This document shows positions 1 to 9,300 of a stretch of DNA of 64,000 nucleotides, piece after piece. Position 1 is the stretch's first letter. Every line of letters starts with the position of its first letter. This DNA is from an uncultured Oscillibacter sp. GTDB lineage: Bacteria > Bacillota > Clostridia > Oscillospirales > Oscillospiraceae. Made by a program: the position numbers and the translations under genes. The notes under the pieces are model-generated. The model was not told the DNA's origin and ran no database searches. It worked only from the letters and a program-made list of their open reading frames with translations. The DNA is taken from NCBI GenBank assembly GCA_910577405.1, contig CAJTMG010000002.1, forward strand, positions 215,435-279,434. The letters run 5' to 3'.

Positions 1-1224
1 GCTCCCGACGGCGGCGATCTTGAGGCTGCCCGCTCCCGTGCCATCCGGGTGACTTCAGCCCTGCTCAAGACCTTCAGCCCGCCGGAGGACTGCCCTGCCG
101 GACTTTTCAGCGGTCCCGGGCGCACGGAAATCGGCGGGAACCATACAGACCATCAGCATGGGCGTGTCCTCTGTGCCAGCGTGGATATGGATATGTTGGC
201 CTGCGCCGTGCCCAACGGTACCCGAAAGATTCGCGTCCAGTCCGAGGGCTATCCCTTCCTGGAAGTGGACCTGGACGACCTGGCCCTGAAACCTGAAGAA
301 GCCAACAGTTCTGCTGCTTTGGTCCGGGGCGTGGCGGCCAGGCTGGTGCAGAAGGGATTCTCTGTGGAGGGCTTCGACGCCATTGTGACCTCCAACGTCC
401 TGTCCGGTTCCGGGGTCAGCTCCTCCGCCGCTTACGAGATTTTGGTGGGCAATATCCTGAATCATTTTTACTGCGCCGATTCTCAGGACCCCATCGAGCT
501 GGCGAAAATCGGTCAGTACGCCGAGAACGTCTACTTCGGCAAGCCCTGCGGACTGATGGACCAGATGGGCGCGTCAATCGGCGGCGCGGTGGCCATCGAC
601 TTCAAGGACCCCGCCAATCCTGTTGTCACCCGTGCCGACTACGATTTCGCCCAGTCCGGACACGCCCTCTGCATCATTGATACCGGCTCCTGCCACGCGG
701 ACCTCACCGGTGATTACGCCGATATTACCGCCGAGATGAAGGCCGTGGCGAATTGCTTTGACGCGGAAGTCCTCCGGGAGGTCCCGGAAGCGGAATTCCG
801 GGCGTCCATCCCCCACCTGCGTCAGGTCTGCGGCGATCGGGCGGTTCTGCGGGCCATGCACTTCTATGAGGATGACCGCCGGGCCGTCCAGGAAGCGGAA
901 GCCCTCAAGCGCGGCGATTTCCAGGCCTTCCTGGACCTGGTGAACGCCTCCGGTCTGTCCTCCTCCCTCCATCTGCAAAATACCTGGTCTCCCGTAAGCC
1001 CCAGACAGCAGGCCATTCCGCTGGCGCTGGCCTTGGGTCGGGAGCTGCTGGGGAACTCCGGCGCGATCCGTGTCCATGGCGGCGGCTTTGCGGGGACCAT
1101 CCAGGCGTTCGTGCCCTTTGAGATGCTGGACGCTTTCAAATCCGGTATGGAGTCCGTGCTGGGCGAGAACAAATGTCATGTCCTGCGGATTCGGCCCCAG
1201 GGCGGCTGGGTCGTAGTGGCCTGA
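1..1224 (+). CDS. galK: Galactokinase, 5' end cut by the window edge
   Basis: Phosphorylates galactose to galactose-1-phosphate with ATP, the first step of the Leloir pathway. The GHMP-kinase motifs are all present: the galactokinase signature GRTEIGGNHTDHQHG near bases 118-160, the ATP loop VLSGSGVSSSAAYE near 400-440, and the third motif VHGGGFAGTIQAF near 1072-1110. A GTG at 49 could start a 391-residue protein, but the frame stays open to base 1 (reading APDGGDLEAARSRAIR) with no ribosome site before the GTG. Clostridial galactokinases usually carry such an N-terminal extension, so I infer that the true start lies outside the window. galE and galT follow on the same strand, giving a complete galactose-use operon. 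Confidence 0.95.
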   Translation, partial: APDGGDLEAARSRAIRVTSALLKTFSPPEDCPAGLFSGPGRTEIGGNHTDHQHGRVLCASVDMDMLACAVPNGTRKIRVQSEGYPFLEVDLDDLALKPEEANSSAALVRGVAARLVQKGFSVEGFDAIVTSNVLSGSGVSSSAAYEILVGNILNHFYCADSQDPIELAKIGQYAENVYFGKPCGLMDQMGASIGGAVAIDFKDPANPVVTRADYDFAQSGHALCIIDTGSCHADLTGDYADITAEMKAVANCFDAEVLREVPEAEFRASIPHLRQVCGDRAVLRAMHFYEDDRRAVQEAEALKRGDFQAFLDLVNASGLSSSLHLQNTWSPVSPRQQAIPLALALGRELLGNSGAIRVHGGGFAGTIQAFVPFEMLDAFKSGMESVLGENKCHVLRIRPQGGWVVVA

Positions 1225-1293
1225 GCGCGGAACCGGCTTCTTGACAGCCAATTTTCTAACGAACGATACCATTATAAAACAGGAGGAATCATT

Positions 1294-2283
1294 ATGGCAA
1301 TTCTGGTACTTGGCGGCGCGGGCTATATTGGGTCCCACACGGTATACGAGCTGATTGACGCGGGCCGGGAGGTCGTGGTAGCGGACAATCTGATTACGGG
1401 TTTCAAGGCGGCGGTGCATCCGAAGGCGAAATTCTATCAGATTGACCTGCGGAACCGTGTGGAGCTGGACGAGCTGTTTGAGAACGAAGAGATCGACGGC
1501 GTGATTCACTTTGCGGCCTTCTCCCAGGTAGGGGAATCCATGTCGAAGCCCCTGAAATACTACGAGAACAACCTCTGGGGCACCACGGTCCTGCTCCAGT
1601 CGATGGTGGCCCACGGGGTAGACAAGATCGTCTTCTCCTCCACCGCGGCCACTTACGGCGAACCGGAACGCATTCCCATTCTGGAGAACGACCGTACCCA
1701 GCCCACCAACTGCTACGGCGAGACAAAGCTGGCCATGGAGAAAATGATGCGCTGGACCGGCGGCGCGCATCCCCTGCATTACGTGGCCCTGCGGTACTTC
1801 AATGCCTGCGGCGCCCATATGTCCGGAAGCATCGGCGAGGCCCACAATCCGGAAACCCATCTGATTCCCCTGATTCTCCAGGTCCCTCTGGGCGTCCGGG
1901 AGAAGGTTTCCATTTTCGGCGACGACTATCCCACCAAGGACGGCACCTGCGTGCGGGACTACATCCATGTGACGGACCTGGCCCAGGCGCACATTCTGGC
2001 CCTGGACTACCTGATGAAGGGCGGCGAGAGCAACGTCTTCAATCTGGGCAACGGCGTAGGCTTTACGGTAAAGGAGGTCATCGACGTGGCCCGGAGGGTG
2101 ACGGGGCATCCCATTCCGGCAGAGATTTCGCCCCGGCGTGCAGGCGACCCGGCACAGCTTGTGGCGTCCTCGGAGAAGGCGAAGTCTGTACTCGGCTGGA
2201 AACCCCAATATGACAGCCTGGAAACCATCGTCGACTCCGCCTGGAAGTGGCACAAGGCCCATCCCAACGGCTTTGAAGGGTAA
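1294..2283 (+). CDS. galE: UDP-glucose 4-epimerase
   Basis: Interconverts UDP-galactose and UDP-glucose with tightly bound NAD, in the cytoplasm. It is a short-chain dehydrogenase-type enzyme of 329 residues, the normal length. The N terminus shows the NAD-binding glycine motif GGAGYIGSHTVYEL, then the catalytic serine region FSSTAATYGEP and the YxxxK pair in CYGETKLAMEKM (about residues 145-156). The substrate region includes RYFNACGAH. The start is supported by AGGAGG seven bases upstream. It sits 69 bp after galK and 11 bp before galT. A TTGACA at 1241 lies upstream, but no good -10 box is correctly spaced, so a separate promoter is uncertain. Confidence 0.97.
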   Translation: MAILVLGGAGYIGSHTVYELIDAGREVVVADNLITGFKAAVHPKAKFYQIDLRNRVELDELFENEEIDGVIHFAAFSQVGESMSKPLKYYENNLWGTTVLLQSMVAHGVDKIVFSSTAATYGEPERIPILENDRTQPTNCYGETKLAMEKMMRWTGGAHPLHYVALRYFNACGAHMSGSIGEAHNPETHLIPLILQVPLGVREKVSIFGDDYPTKDGTCVRDYIHVTDLAQAHILALDYLMKGGESNVFNLGNGVGFTVKEVIDVARRVTGHPIPAEISPRRAGDPAQLVASSEKAKSVLGWKPQYDSLETIVDSAWKWHKAHPNGFEG

Positions 2284-2294
2284 GGAGGCGCGGC

Positions 2295-3785
2295 ATGGTC
2301 AACGAAGCCATTTCCAAGCTGGTCCAGTACGCGCTGCAAAAGGGGCTGATTGAGACCTGTGAGAAGGACTGGGCGGTGAACACGATTCTGGACGCCCTGA
2401 AACTCGACGGTTACACGGACCCCGGAAAAGATTGGGGCGAAGTGGAGCTGGCCCCCGTGCTGGAGCGGCTTCTGGACGACGCGTATGCCCGGGGCGTGCT
2501 GGCGGAGAATTCCGTGGTGTACCGGGACCTGTTCGACACGGAGCTGCTGGGCCGTCTGACACCCCGCCCGGCACAGGTGATTGCGGAGTTCCAGGCCCTC
2601 TATGCCCAGGACCCCAAGGCGGCCACGGACTGGTATTATCAATTCAGCCAAAACACCAACTATATCCGCCGGGACCGCATTGCCAAGGACATCCAGTGGA
2701 AGGCCCCCACGGAGTATGGCGATCTGGATATTACCATTAACCTCTCCAAGCCGGAGAAGGACCCGAAGGCCATTGCCGCCGCACAGGACCTGCCCGCGTC
2801 CAACTACCCCCGCTGCCAGCTCTGCGCCGAAAACGAGGGCTACGCGGGCCGGGTGAATCATCCCGCGCGGCAGAACCATCGGATCGTGCCCATCACCATC
2901 AACGACTCCCCCTGGTTTTTGCAGTATTCGCCTTACGTCTACTATAACGAGCACTGCATCTGCCTGAACAGCGTCCACACCCCCATGAAGATCGACCGGG
3001 CCTGTTTTGGAAAGCTGCTGGATTTCGTCCGGCAGTTCCCTCATTACTTTGTGGGCTCCAACGCGGACCTGCCCATCGTCGGCGGTTCCATTCTGGCCCA
3101 CGACCATTTCCAGGGCGGACGCTACACCTTTGCCATGGAGAAAGCGCCGGTTGAAGAGGCGTTCACGTTCCCGGGCTTTGAGGGCGTAACGGCCGGAATC
3201 GTAAAATGGCCCATGTCAGTGATTCGGATTGCCTCCCAGGACCCGGCGCGGCTGATTGAACTGGCGGACCGGATTCTGGGCAGATGGCGGGCCTACACAG
3301 ATGAAGCCGCCGTGATTTTCGCGGAGACGGACGGCGTGCCTCACAACACCATCACGCCCATTGCCCGGATGCGGGACGGCAGATTCGAGCTGGACCTGGT
3401 GCTGCGGAACAATCTGACCACGGAGCAGTATCCCCTGGGCCTGTATCATCCCCATGACGAGCTCCATCATATCAAGAAGGAGAACATTGGCCTGATTGAG
3501 GTTATGGGTCTTGCGGTGCTTCCGGCGCGGCTGAAGGAAGAGCTGGCGGCGGTTGCGGACTGTCTTGCCAAGGGCGGCGATCTGCGGGCAGACGAGAGGA
3601 CCGGAAAGCACGCGGATTGGGCGGAAGCCTTTGCAAAGAACTATGAGATTACGGCGGAGAACGCGCTGGATATTGTAAAAAAAGAAACCGGCATTGTCTT
3701 TGCGCAGGTTCTGGAGCACGCCGGCGTATACAAGCGCACTCCGGAAGGCAAAGAGGCATTTCTCCGGTTCCTTGAAAGCGTATAA
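2295..3785 (+). CDS. galT: UDP-glucose--hexose-1-phosphate uridylyltransferase, class II
   Basis: Transfers UMP from UDP-glucose to galactose-1-phosphate, giving UDP-galactose and glucose-1-phosphate, and closes the Leloir cycle with galK and galE. The 496-residue length and overall sequence fit the Firmicutes class II family rather than the ~350-residue HPH-motif class I enzymes. The likely nucleotide-binding region includes GGSILAHDHFQGGRY (about residues 260-275), with histidines expected at the active site. The start follows TAAGGAGGCGCGGC, a strong ribosome site, 11 bp after galE. A rho-independent terminator follows directly, so galT is the last gene of the operon. Confidence 0.95.
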   Translation: MVNEAISKLVQYALQKGLIETCEKDWAVNTILDALKLDGYTDPGKDWGEVELAPVLERLLDDAYARGVLAENSVVYRDLFDTELLGRLTPRPAQVIAEFQALYAQDPKAATDWYYQFSQNTNYIRRDRIAKDIQWKAPTEYGDLDITINLSKPEKDPKAIAAAQDLPASNYPRCQLCAENEGYAGRVNHPARQNHRIVPITINDSPWFLQYSPYVYYNEHCICLNSVHTPMKIDRACFGKLLDFVRQFPHYFVGSNADLPIVGGSILAHDHFQGGRYTFAMEKAPVEEAFTFPGFEGVTAGIVKWPMSVIRIASQDPARLIELADRILGRWRAYTDEAAVIFAETDGVPHNTITPIARMRDGRFELDLVLRNNLTTEQYPLGLYHPHDELHHIKKENIGLIEVMGLAVLPARLKEELAAVADCLAKGGDLRADERTGKHADWAEAFAKNYEITAENALDIVKKETGIVFAQVLEHAGVYKRTPEGKEAFLRFLESV

Positions 3786-3809
3786 AATTCCTGTAAATGG
3801 CAGAAAAAT

Positions 3810-3843
3810 AGCGGGAGGTCTTCGGATTTCCCGCTGTTTTTTT
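3810..3843 (+). terminator. Rho-independent terminator after galT
   Basis: The stem AGCGGGA / TCCCGCT (3810-3816 with 3829-3835) is followed by G and seven T. Its last bases overlap the stop codon of the converging small gene that ends at 3842. Confidence 0.85.
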
Positions 3844-4021
3844 ACTGTTCTCCGTCCTCTTCCTTAAGGCTTTCCAGCGCCGCCCGGACCGCCGCGACCA
3901 CAAAGGCCGTAAAAGTGCAGTCCCGGCCCCGGATGGCTTCTTCTACCTGTTCAATCACGTCGTTGGGGAAGCGGATGCTCTTATTTGTGGTCGGTGGAAT
4001 GTTGGGAATTTTGAATGACAT
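3842..4021 (-). CDS. Small YlcI/YnfO-like protein, 59 residues
   Basis: A 59-residue protein beginning MSFKIPNIPPTTNKSIRFP. The central part, SIRFPNDVIEQVEEAIRG followed by TFTAFVVAAVRAALESL, has the look of a ribbon-helix-helix protein: a short strand, then two helices, with the second ending in an acidic tail. It resembles small YlcI/YnfO-type proteins annotated in Clostridia. This is inferred from pattern, not from an alignment. The start is chosen because GGAGGAAAG lies just upstream on the minus strand; a longer open frame to 4114 has no such site. It is divergent from the 52-residue gene at 4156, so it could regulate that gene or itself. Confidence 0.6.
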   Translation of the reverse strand: MSFKIPNIPPTTNKSIRFPNDVIEQVEEAIRGRDCTFTAFVVAAVRAALESLKEEDGEQ

Positions 4022-4155
4022 TTGACTTTCCTCCGTAACACAGATTGTCTTACTATTGTAATGCAGATTATATGTAAAAATTTTTCTCAAATACATATCG
4101 CATTTACGACGCAAATGTGCTACAATTGCAAAAGGAGGAAAGGAGGTGGGATAAA

Positions 4156-4314
4156 ATGGAAGGACTACCCCGTTACTATACCCTGCTGTTCAACGCGGTA
4201 ACGGACGCTCTGGAGGCATTGCAGGCGGGCGAGTACACGAAAGCGGAATTGCTTTTGCTGAACGGCCAGCATTCGGCGGAGGAAGCGTATTTACAGGAGA
4301 CAGATGGTGAATAA
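4156..4314 (+). CDS. Hypothetical protein, 52 residues
   Basis: A 52-residue, probably helical protein starting MEGLPRYYTLLFNAVTDALE. The second half, AGEYTKAELLLLNGQHSAEE, is acidic and Leu/Glu/Ala-rich. No domain is recognised with certainty, but short proteins of this pattern (a helix of aromatic and aliphatic residues followed by a Lys/Glu helix) are common beside phage-like or plasmid-like small genes in Clostridia. An extended AAAGGAGGTGGGA ribosome site precedes the ATG. The in-frame ATG at 4117 lacks a ribosome site. Divergent from the ribbon-helix-helix-like gene and followed by a terminator, so it is a single-gene transcript. Confidence 0.6.
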   Translation: MEGLPRYYTLLFNAVTDALEALQAGEYTKAELLLLNGQHSAEEAYLQETDGE

Positions 4315-4328
4315 AGAATAAAGAGAAA

Positions 4329-4358
4329 GGACGGGTATCGGGAACCCGCCCTTTTTTT
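4329..4358 (+). terminator. Terminator between the small gene and adenine deaminase
   Basis: A GC-rich hairpin around CGGGT / ACCCG is followed by seven T, starting 15 bp after the stop codon of the 52-residue gene. It lies between converging genes and ends seven bases from the adenine deaminase stop codon. Confidence 0.75.
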
Positions 4359-4364
4359 CAGTGC

Positions 4365-6086
4365 TTATATGTAATTCTGGCTGGTAACGTCGAACACGCC
4401 CCGGGTGGTGATGCGAAGGGAGGGGATCACCGGCAGGGCCATAAAGCTGAGGGTCATAAAGGGGTCGATATCCTGCGAGACTCCCAAGGCATGAGCGGTG
4501 GCTTTGGCGGCTTCCAGGGCCTCGTTGACCTCCAGAAGGGGCCGGTCGCTCATAATGCCCGCAATCGGCAGAGGCACTTCCGCTTTCACGCCGCCGTCCC
4601 AGACCACAATGCCGCCTCCCAGCTCTGCCACGTGGTTTGCCGCGGCGGCACAATCGGCGTCGGTACAGCCCACCACGATGATATTATGAGAGTCGTGAGA
4701 AATGGACGTGGCCACCGCGCCGGATTTCAGCCCGTAGCCCTGGAGATAGCCCACGCCGATATGCCGGGTGTTCTTATGACGTTCCACCACGGCGATTTTC
4801 AGCACGTCATACTCTACATCGATCCGGTCGGAGTAACCCGCGTCCACGGTGGTGATCTCGCCGGGGACCATGCCGATGATGCCCCTTGGACGATGGTCGG
4901 CGAAGTCCTCCGGGGCCAGGGTTTGGAGGTGGAAGGTGTCATAGGCCCGTTCCAGCAGGTAAGGCTCGATTTTCGGTTCCGGAATCTCCCGCGGCACGCC
5001 GTTCTCCGCCATCAGCACGCCCTTTTTGTAGACCCGGCGGATATTGAAGTCCTGGAAGTTGTCGATAATCACGAAATCCCCCAGATACCCCGGCGCAATG
5101 GCCCCCCGGTTGTTCAGGAGGAAGTAGCGCGCGGCGTTATGACAGGCGACCTTCACCGCGGTAATGGGGTCCGCTCCCAGGGCAATGGCCTTTTTCACGA
5201 TATAATCAATGTGGCCCTTTTCCAGCAGGTCGTTGGGATGCTTGTCGTCGGTGCAGAACATACAGCGTTCAGCGTACTTGTCGCAGAGCAGGGGGGCCAG
5301 GGCTTCCAGATTCCTTGCGGCGGTACCGTCCCGGATCATGATGAACTGTCCCCGTTCCAGCTTGGCAATGGCGTCCTGAAGGTCGTGGCACTCATGGTCG
5401 GAGTAGACCCCTGCGGCGATGTAGGCGTTCAGGTCGTTCCCCTGCAAATCCGGCGCGTGACCGTCAATCTTCTTATGATGGGCCTGGGACGCGACGATTT
5501 TCTCAACAGGCTGGTCGTCGCCGGCGATAATGCCCACAAAGTTCATCATCTCCGCCAGCCCCTGGACCCTGGGATGGTCATAGAAAGAATCGATCGCCCG
5601 GTAATCCAGCGCGGCTCCGGACTCGTCCAGCGGCGTGGCGGGCACGCAGGAGGGCAGCATAAACCGCACGTCCACAGGAAGCCCTTCCGTGGCCTGGAGC
5701 ATGAATTCAATGCCGTCGGTGCCCATCACGTTGGCGATCTCATGGGGGTCGGTGACAACGGTAGTGGTTCCGTGGGGCAGGACCGCCCGGGCAAACTCAC
5801 GGGGCGACACCAGCGAGCTTTCCAGATGAATATGGGCGTCCAGAAAGCCGGGCAGGACAATCTTGCCGCCGCAGTCGTCCTCGGTCTTCCCGGAGTAGCT
5901 TCCCATTCCCACAATCAGGCCCTCGGCTACGGCTATGTCCCCCTGACAGATCTCGTTGGAAAACACATTGACATAGGACGCGTTTTTCAATACCAGATCC
6001 GCCGGTTCCCGTCCAGCCGCCGCGTTGATAATCCGCCGTTTCTTTTGCAGCTTCCGGTTGATCTTCCCCGCATAGCTTTCTGACAT
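4365..6086 (-). CDS. ade: Adenine deaminase
   Basis: Converts adenine to hypoxanthine and ammonia, feeding purine salvage. It is a 573-residue amidohydrolase, matching the 570-590 residues of bacterial Ade/AdeC. The metal-binding start of the barrel is visible as PGFLDAHIHLESSL, followed by the family-typical HGTTTVVTDPHEIANVMG. Further conserved pieces are GHAPDLQGNDLNAYIAAGVYSDHE and the FCTDDKHPNDLLEKGH segment carrying the late metal/catalytic Asp. The start at MSESYAGKINRK is backed by AAAAGGAGTGATACC upstream; the longer open frame to 6254 has no ribosome site and would overlap the promoter. A PurO cyclohydrolase and a BMP-type nucleoside transporter lie elsewhere in the window, but nothing links them directly. 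Confidence 0.96.
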   Translation of the reverse strand: MSESYAGKINRKLQKKRRIINAAAGREPADLVLKNASYVNVFSNEICQGDIAVAEGLIVGMGSYSGKTEDDCGGKIVLPGFLDAHIHLESSLVSPREFARAVLPHGTTTVVTDPHEIANVMGTDGIEFMLQATEGLPVDVRFMLPSCVPATPLDESGAALDYRAIDSFYDHPRVQGLAEMMNFVGIIAGDDQPVEKIVASQAHHKKIDGHAPDLQGNDLNAYIAAGVYSDHECHDLQDAIAKLERGQFIMIRDGTAARNLEALAPLLCDKYAERCMFCTDDKHPNDLLEKGHIDYIVKKAIALGADPITAVKVACHNAARYFLLNNRGAIAPGYLGDFVIIDNFQDFNIRRVYKKGVLMAENGVPREIPEPKIEPYLLERAYDTFHLQTLAPEDFADHRPRGIIGMVPGEITTVDAGYSDRIDVEYDVLKIAVVERHKNTRHIGVGYLQGYGLKSGAVATSISHDSHNIIVVGCTDADCAAAANHVAELGGGIVVWDGGVKAEVPLPIAGIMSDRPLLEVNEALEAAKATAHALGVSQDIDPFMTLSFMALPVIPSLRITTRGVFDVTSQNYI

Positions 6087-6117
6087 GGTATCACTCCTTT
6101 TCCTTGATTTGCCGTCT

Positions 6118-6146
6118 ATTATACCGCGTTTTCGGGGAAATGTCCA
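6118..6146 (-). promoter_or_regulatory. Promoter of adenine deaminase
   Basis: On the minus strand TGGACA (6141-6146) and TATAAT (6118-6123) are 17 bp apart, about 30 bp before the start codon. No purine riboswitch core is visible in the short leader. Confidence 0.75.
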
Positions 6147-6283
6147 CCAGATTCTGTAAAATGAAGCCGTCCATTCTGATTCCGCCGCCTGCTTTTCTGA
6201 AAAATGCTGAAGCAGCAGCGTGGGTACAGCAAAAAAGTTTACACGCTTCCCCATGTTTTCGTATGGGTTTCATAGAAATGATC

Positions 6284-6312
6284 TTGAAAAAACAACGGTT
6301 CTCTGCTATAGT
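6284..6312 (+). promoter_or_regulatory. Promoter of smc
   Basis: TTGAAA (6284-6289) and TATAGT (6307-6312) with a 17 bp spacer, 41 bp before the smc GTG start codon. Confidence 0.75.
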
Positions 6313-6353
6313 ATTCTGGTTATGGTATATCATTTTGCAGGAGGGCCGCAGGC

Positions 6354-9300
6354 GTGTATCTGAAAGCATTGGAAATACAGGGGTTCAAGTCGTTCCCAGA
6401 CAAGACCCTGCTGAATTTCGGCGAAGACATTACGGCCATCGTAGGCCCCAACGGTTCCGGGAAGTCCAATATTTCCGACGCCATCCGCTGGGTGCTGGGG
6501 GAGCAGAGCGCGAAGGGACTCCGGGGCGCCAAGATGGAGGACGTGATTTTCGGCGGCACGGAGCGTCGGAACCCGGTGGGCTTTGCGCAGGTGACCCTGG
6601 TGCTGGACAATACGGAGCAGATTTTCCCCGCCATGGAGGAAGCAGAGGTCTCAGTAACCCGGCGGTACTACCGGAGCGGCGAAAGCGAGTATTTTATCAA
6701 CCGGCAGGCGGTGCGGCTCAAGGACGTGACGGAGCTCTTTCTGGACACCGGCCTGGGTCGGGAGGGTTATTCCATTATCGGGCAGGGCAAAATTGATGAG
6801 ATCCTGTCCACCAAAAGCCAGGAGCGGCGGGAGATTTTCGAGGAAGCCGCCGGCATTTCCCGTTTCCGCCACCGCAAGGAGGAATCCCAGAGGAAGCTGG
6901 AGCGGACAGAAGAAAACCTGGTCCGGATCAACGACAAGATCGCCGAGCTGGAGCTGCAGGTGGACCCGTTGCGGAAACAGGCGGAGACGGCGAAGAAATA
7001 CCTGCTTCTCCGGGACGAACTGCGGCTGCTTGAAATTTCGGTGTGGCTGGAAAATCTGGAGGAATTGAAGAGGAACGCCCGGAGTCTGGAAATTGACCTG
7101 CGGAACACCCAGACAGAGCGGGACCAGGCTCGTGCGTCGCTGGACGGCCTGTTTGCGGAAAGCGAGCGGTTCGGGGAGAAGATGCAGGCCCTGGACATGG
7201 AAGCGGAACGCCTGCGGGAGGAAGCGGCCCGTCTGGAGGGTCAGGCGAAGGATCAGGAGGCGCAGGCGGCGGTGCTTGAGAACGGCGTGGCCCATGACCG
7301 GGAGAACATCCGGCGGGCCCAGGAGGAACTGGTGGAGTCGGACAGCCGCGCGGGAGGTCTTGCGGCCCAGGCAGCGGAACAGAGGGAGTTTGCCGCCGGT
7401 CTGGAGGGCCGTGCGGCGGAGCTGAACCGGGACCTGGACGTGCTTCTGAAGCGGGCCGCGGAAGCCGCTGACCAGGCCGGAGGGCGTCAGAACGAAGCGG
7501 AAGCCCTCCGGGGCCGGGAAGCCATTGCAATAGCGGCGGCGGCGGACGCAAAGGCTGCTGCTGCGGCGGCAGGGGCGGAACGCATTCAGTTAATGGAACG
7601 TCAGGAGGCCGCCGCGCAGGAAGCCCGTACCGCCCGGGACCAGCTTACAGACACCCGGCAGGCGGCGCGGGAGAATCAGAAAGCCCTGGACCAGGCCCGG
7701 GAGCAGGCACAGGAGGCGGCCAACGTCATAGCCGGTCACAGCCTGCGGATGAAGGAACGGGAGCGGAAAACGGAGGAAGCCGTCCAGAAACGCATGGGGC
7801 TGACCGTGGACGTGGGCAATCTGGAGGGCCGTATCCGGATGCTGGAGGAGATGGAGCGGGAATATGAGGGCTATTCCAAGGCCGTCAAGCTGGTCTGTCA
7901 GACGGGGAGCAGTCATATTCACGGGCCTGTGGCAAATCTGATGCGTACCGGTTCCGAATACGCGCTGGCCATTGAGACGGCGTTGGGCGCGGGCTTGCAG
8001 AATATCGTGGTGGACCGGGAAGAGGACGCCAAAACTGCCATCAACTTCCTGAAACAGCGCAGCGCGGGCCGTGCCACCTTCCTGCCTCTGACGGCTATCC
8101 GGGGCACGGAAATGAGCCTGCGGGATGTGGAGGACGAGCCGGGCTTTGTAGGGCTGGCCTCCCGTTTGGTGCGGCATTCGGAACAATATGGGGATATTTT
8201 CCGCTATCTTCTGGGGCGTACAGTGATTGTGGAGGACCTGGACTGCGGTATCGCCCTGGCCCGGCGGTGTCGCTATGGCTTCCGGATTGTGACTCTGGAC
8301 GGGCAGGTGATCAATCGCGGCGGCTCCATGACCGGCGGCTCGTCTTCCCGGAACGCGGGCGTGCTGAGCCGTGCGGCGGAACTGGAGAAGCTGCGGGAAC
8401 AGTCCATGAGTTTGAATAGAGCGCTGATGGCGGCCAAACGTACCGAGGACACCTTGCAGAGAGAGCTTGCCATGGCCCGTTACGACCTGGAGACCGCCGA
8501 GGGCCAGAGACGGCAGGCGGAGGATGAGGTCTTGCGTCTGGAGGGCGGGAAGAATCATTTTGACGCGCTTCTGACCACCTTGCAGGAGACGCTGGAGAAT
8601 TTAGAGGGTGAATTGGCAAGCCTGGCGGACCATATGGAGGAGAACGCCCAAAAATCCGCCCAGGCTGCAAAGACGATCGCGGTGCAGGAGGCCGTTGCTG
8701 CAGATCTGCGGGCACAGGCGGAAGCGGCCTTGTCGGGGCAGACGGAGCTTCTTGCCAGATCCAGCGCTTTGACAGAAGAGGTCAGCGCGAAAAAGGACGC
8801 CCTGAACAGCCTGAACAGTCAGAGAGACGCGGCCTTGCAGAGAAGCGCGGACCTGCGTCGTCTGGCGGCGGAGCTGACGGGCAACCGGGAACAGAAGGAA
8901 GCCGTTTTGCAGGGCTATGAAGAAAGTATCCGGCAGGCCCAGAAGGAGATTGACCAGTGCCGGGAGAACAGGGCGGCGTTGAGAGAGCAGGTCTCCGGAT
9001 GCCGGGAAAAGCTGATGCGGCTGAACCAGGAGAAGATCCAGCTTGAAGCCCAGCGCACGGCTCAGAACAAGGCCAGCCAGGAGATGAACGAACGGCTTCT
9101 GGATTTGGAGCGGTCGGCGTCAAGGCTGGAGCAGAAGGTGTCGGCGGCGGGCATGGAGGAAAAGCAGATTCTGGACCGCCTCTGGGAACACTACCAGCTC
9201 AGCCATACCGACGCTCAGGCCCAGAGAGTGGAGCTGGAGAGCGTCGCCAAGGCCGGCCGGCGGATCAGCGAGCTGAAACGGGATATTTCGGCCCTGGGGA

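Noticed and set aside
1225..1293. Separate promoter for galE from TTGACA at 1241
   Set aside because: The only good A/T-rich -10-like sequence is 25 bp away, and at 17-18 bp spacing there is no match, so cotranscription with galK is more likely.
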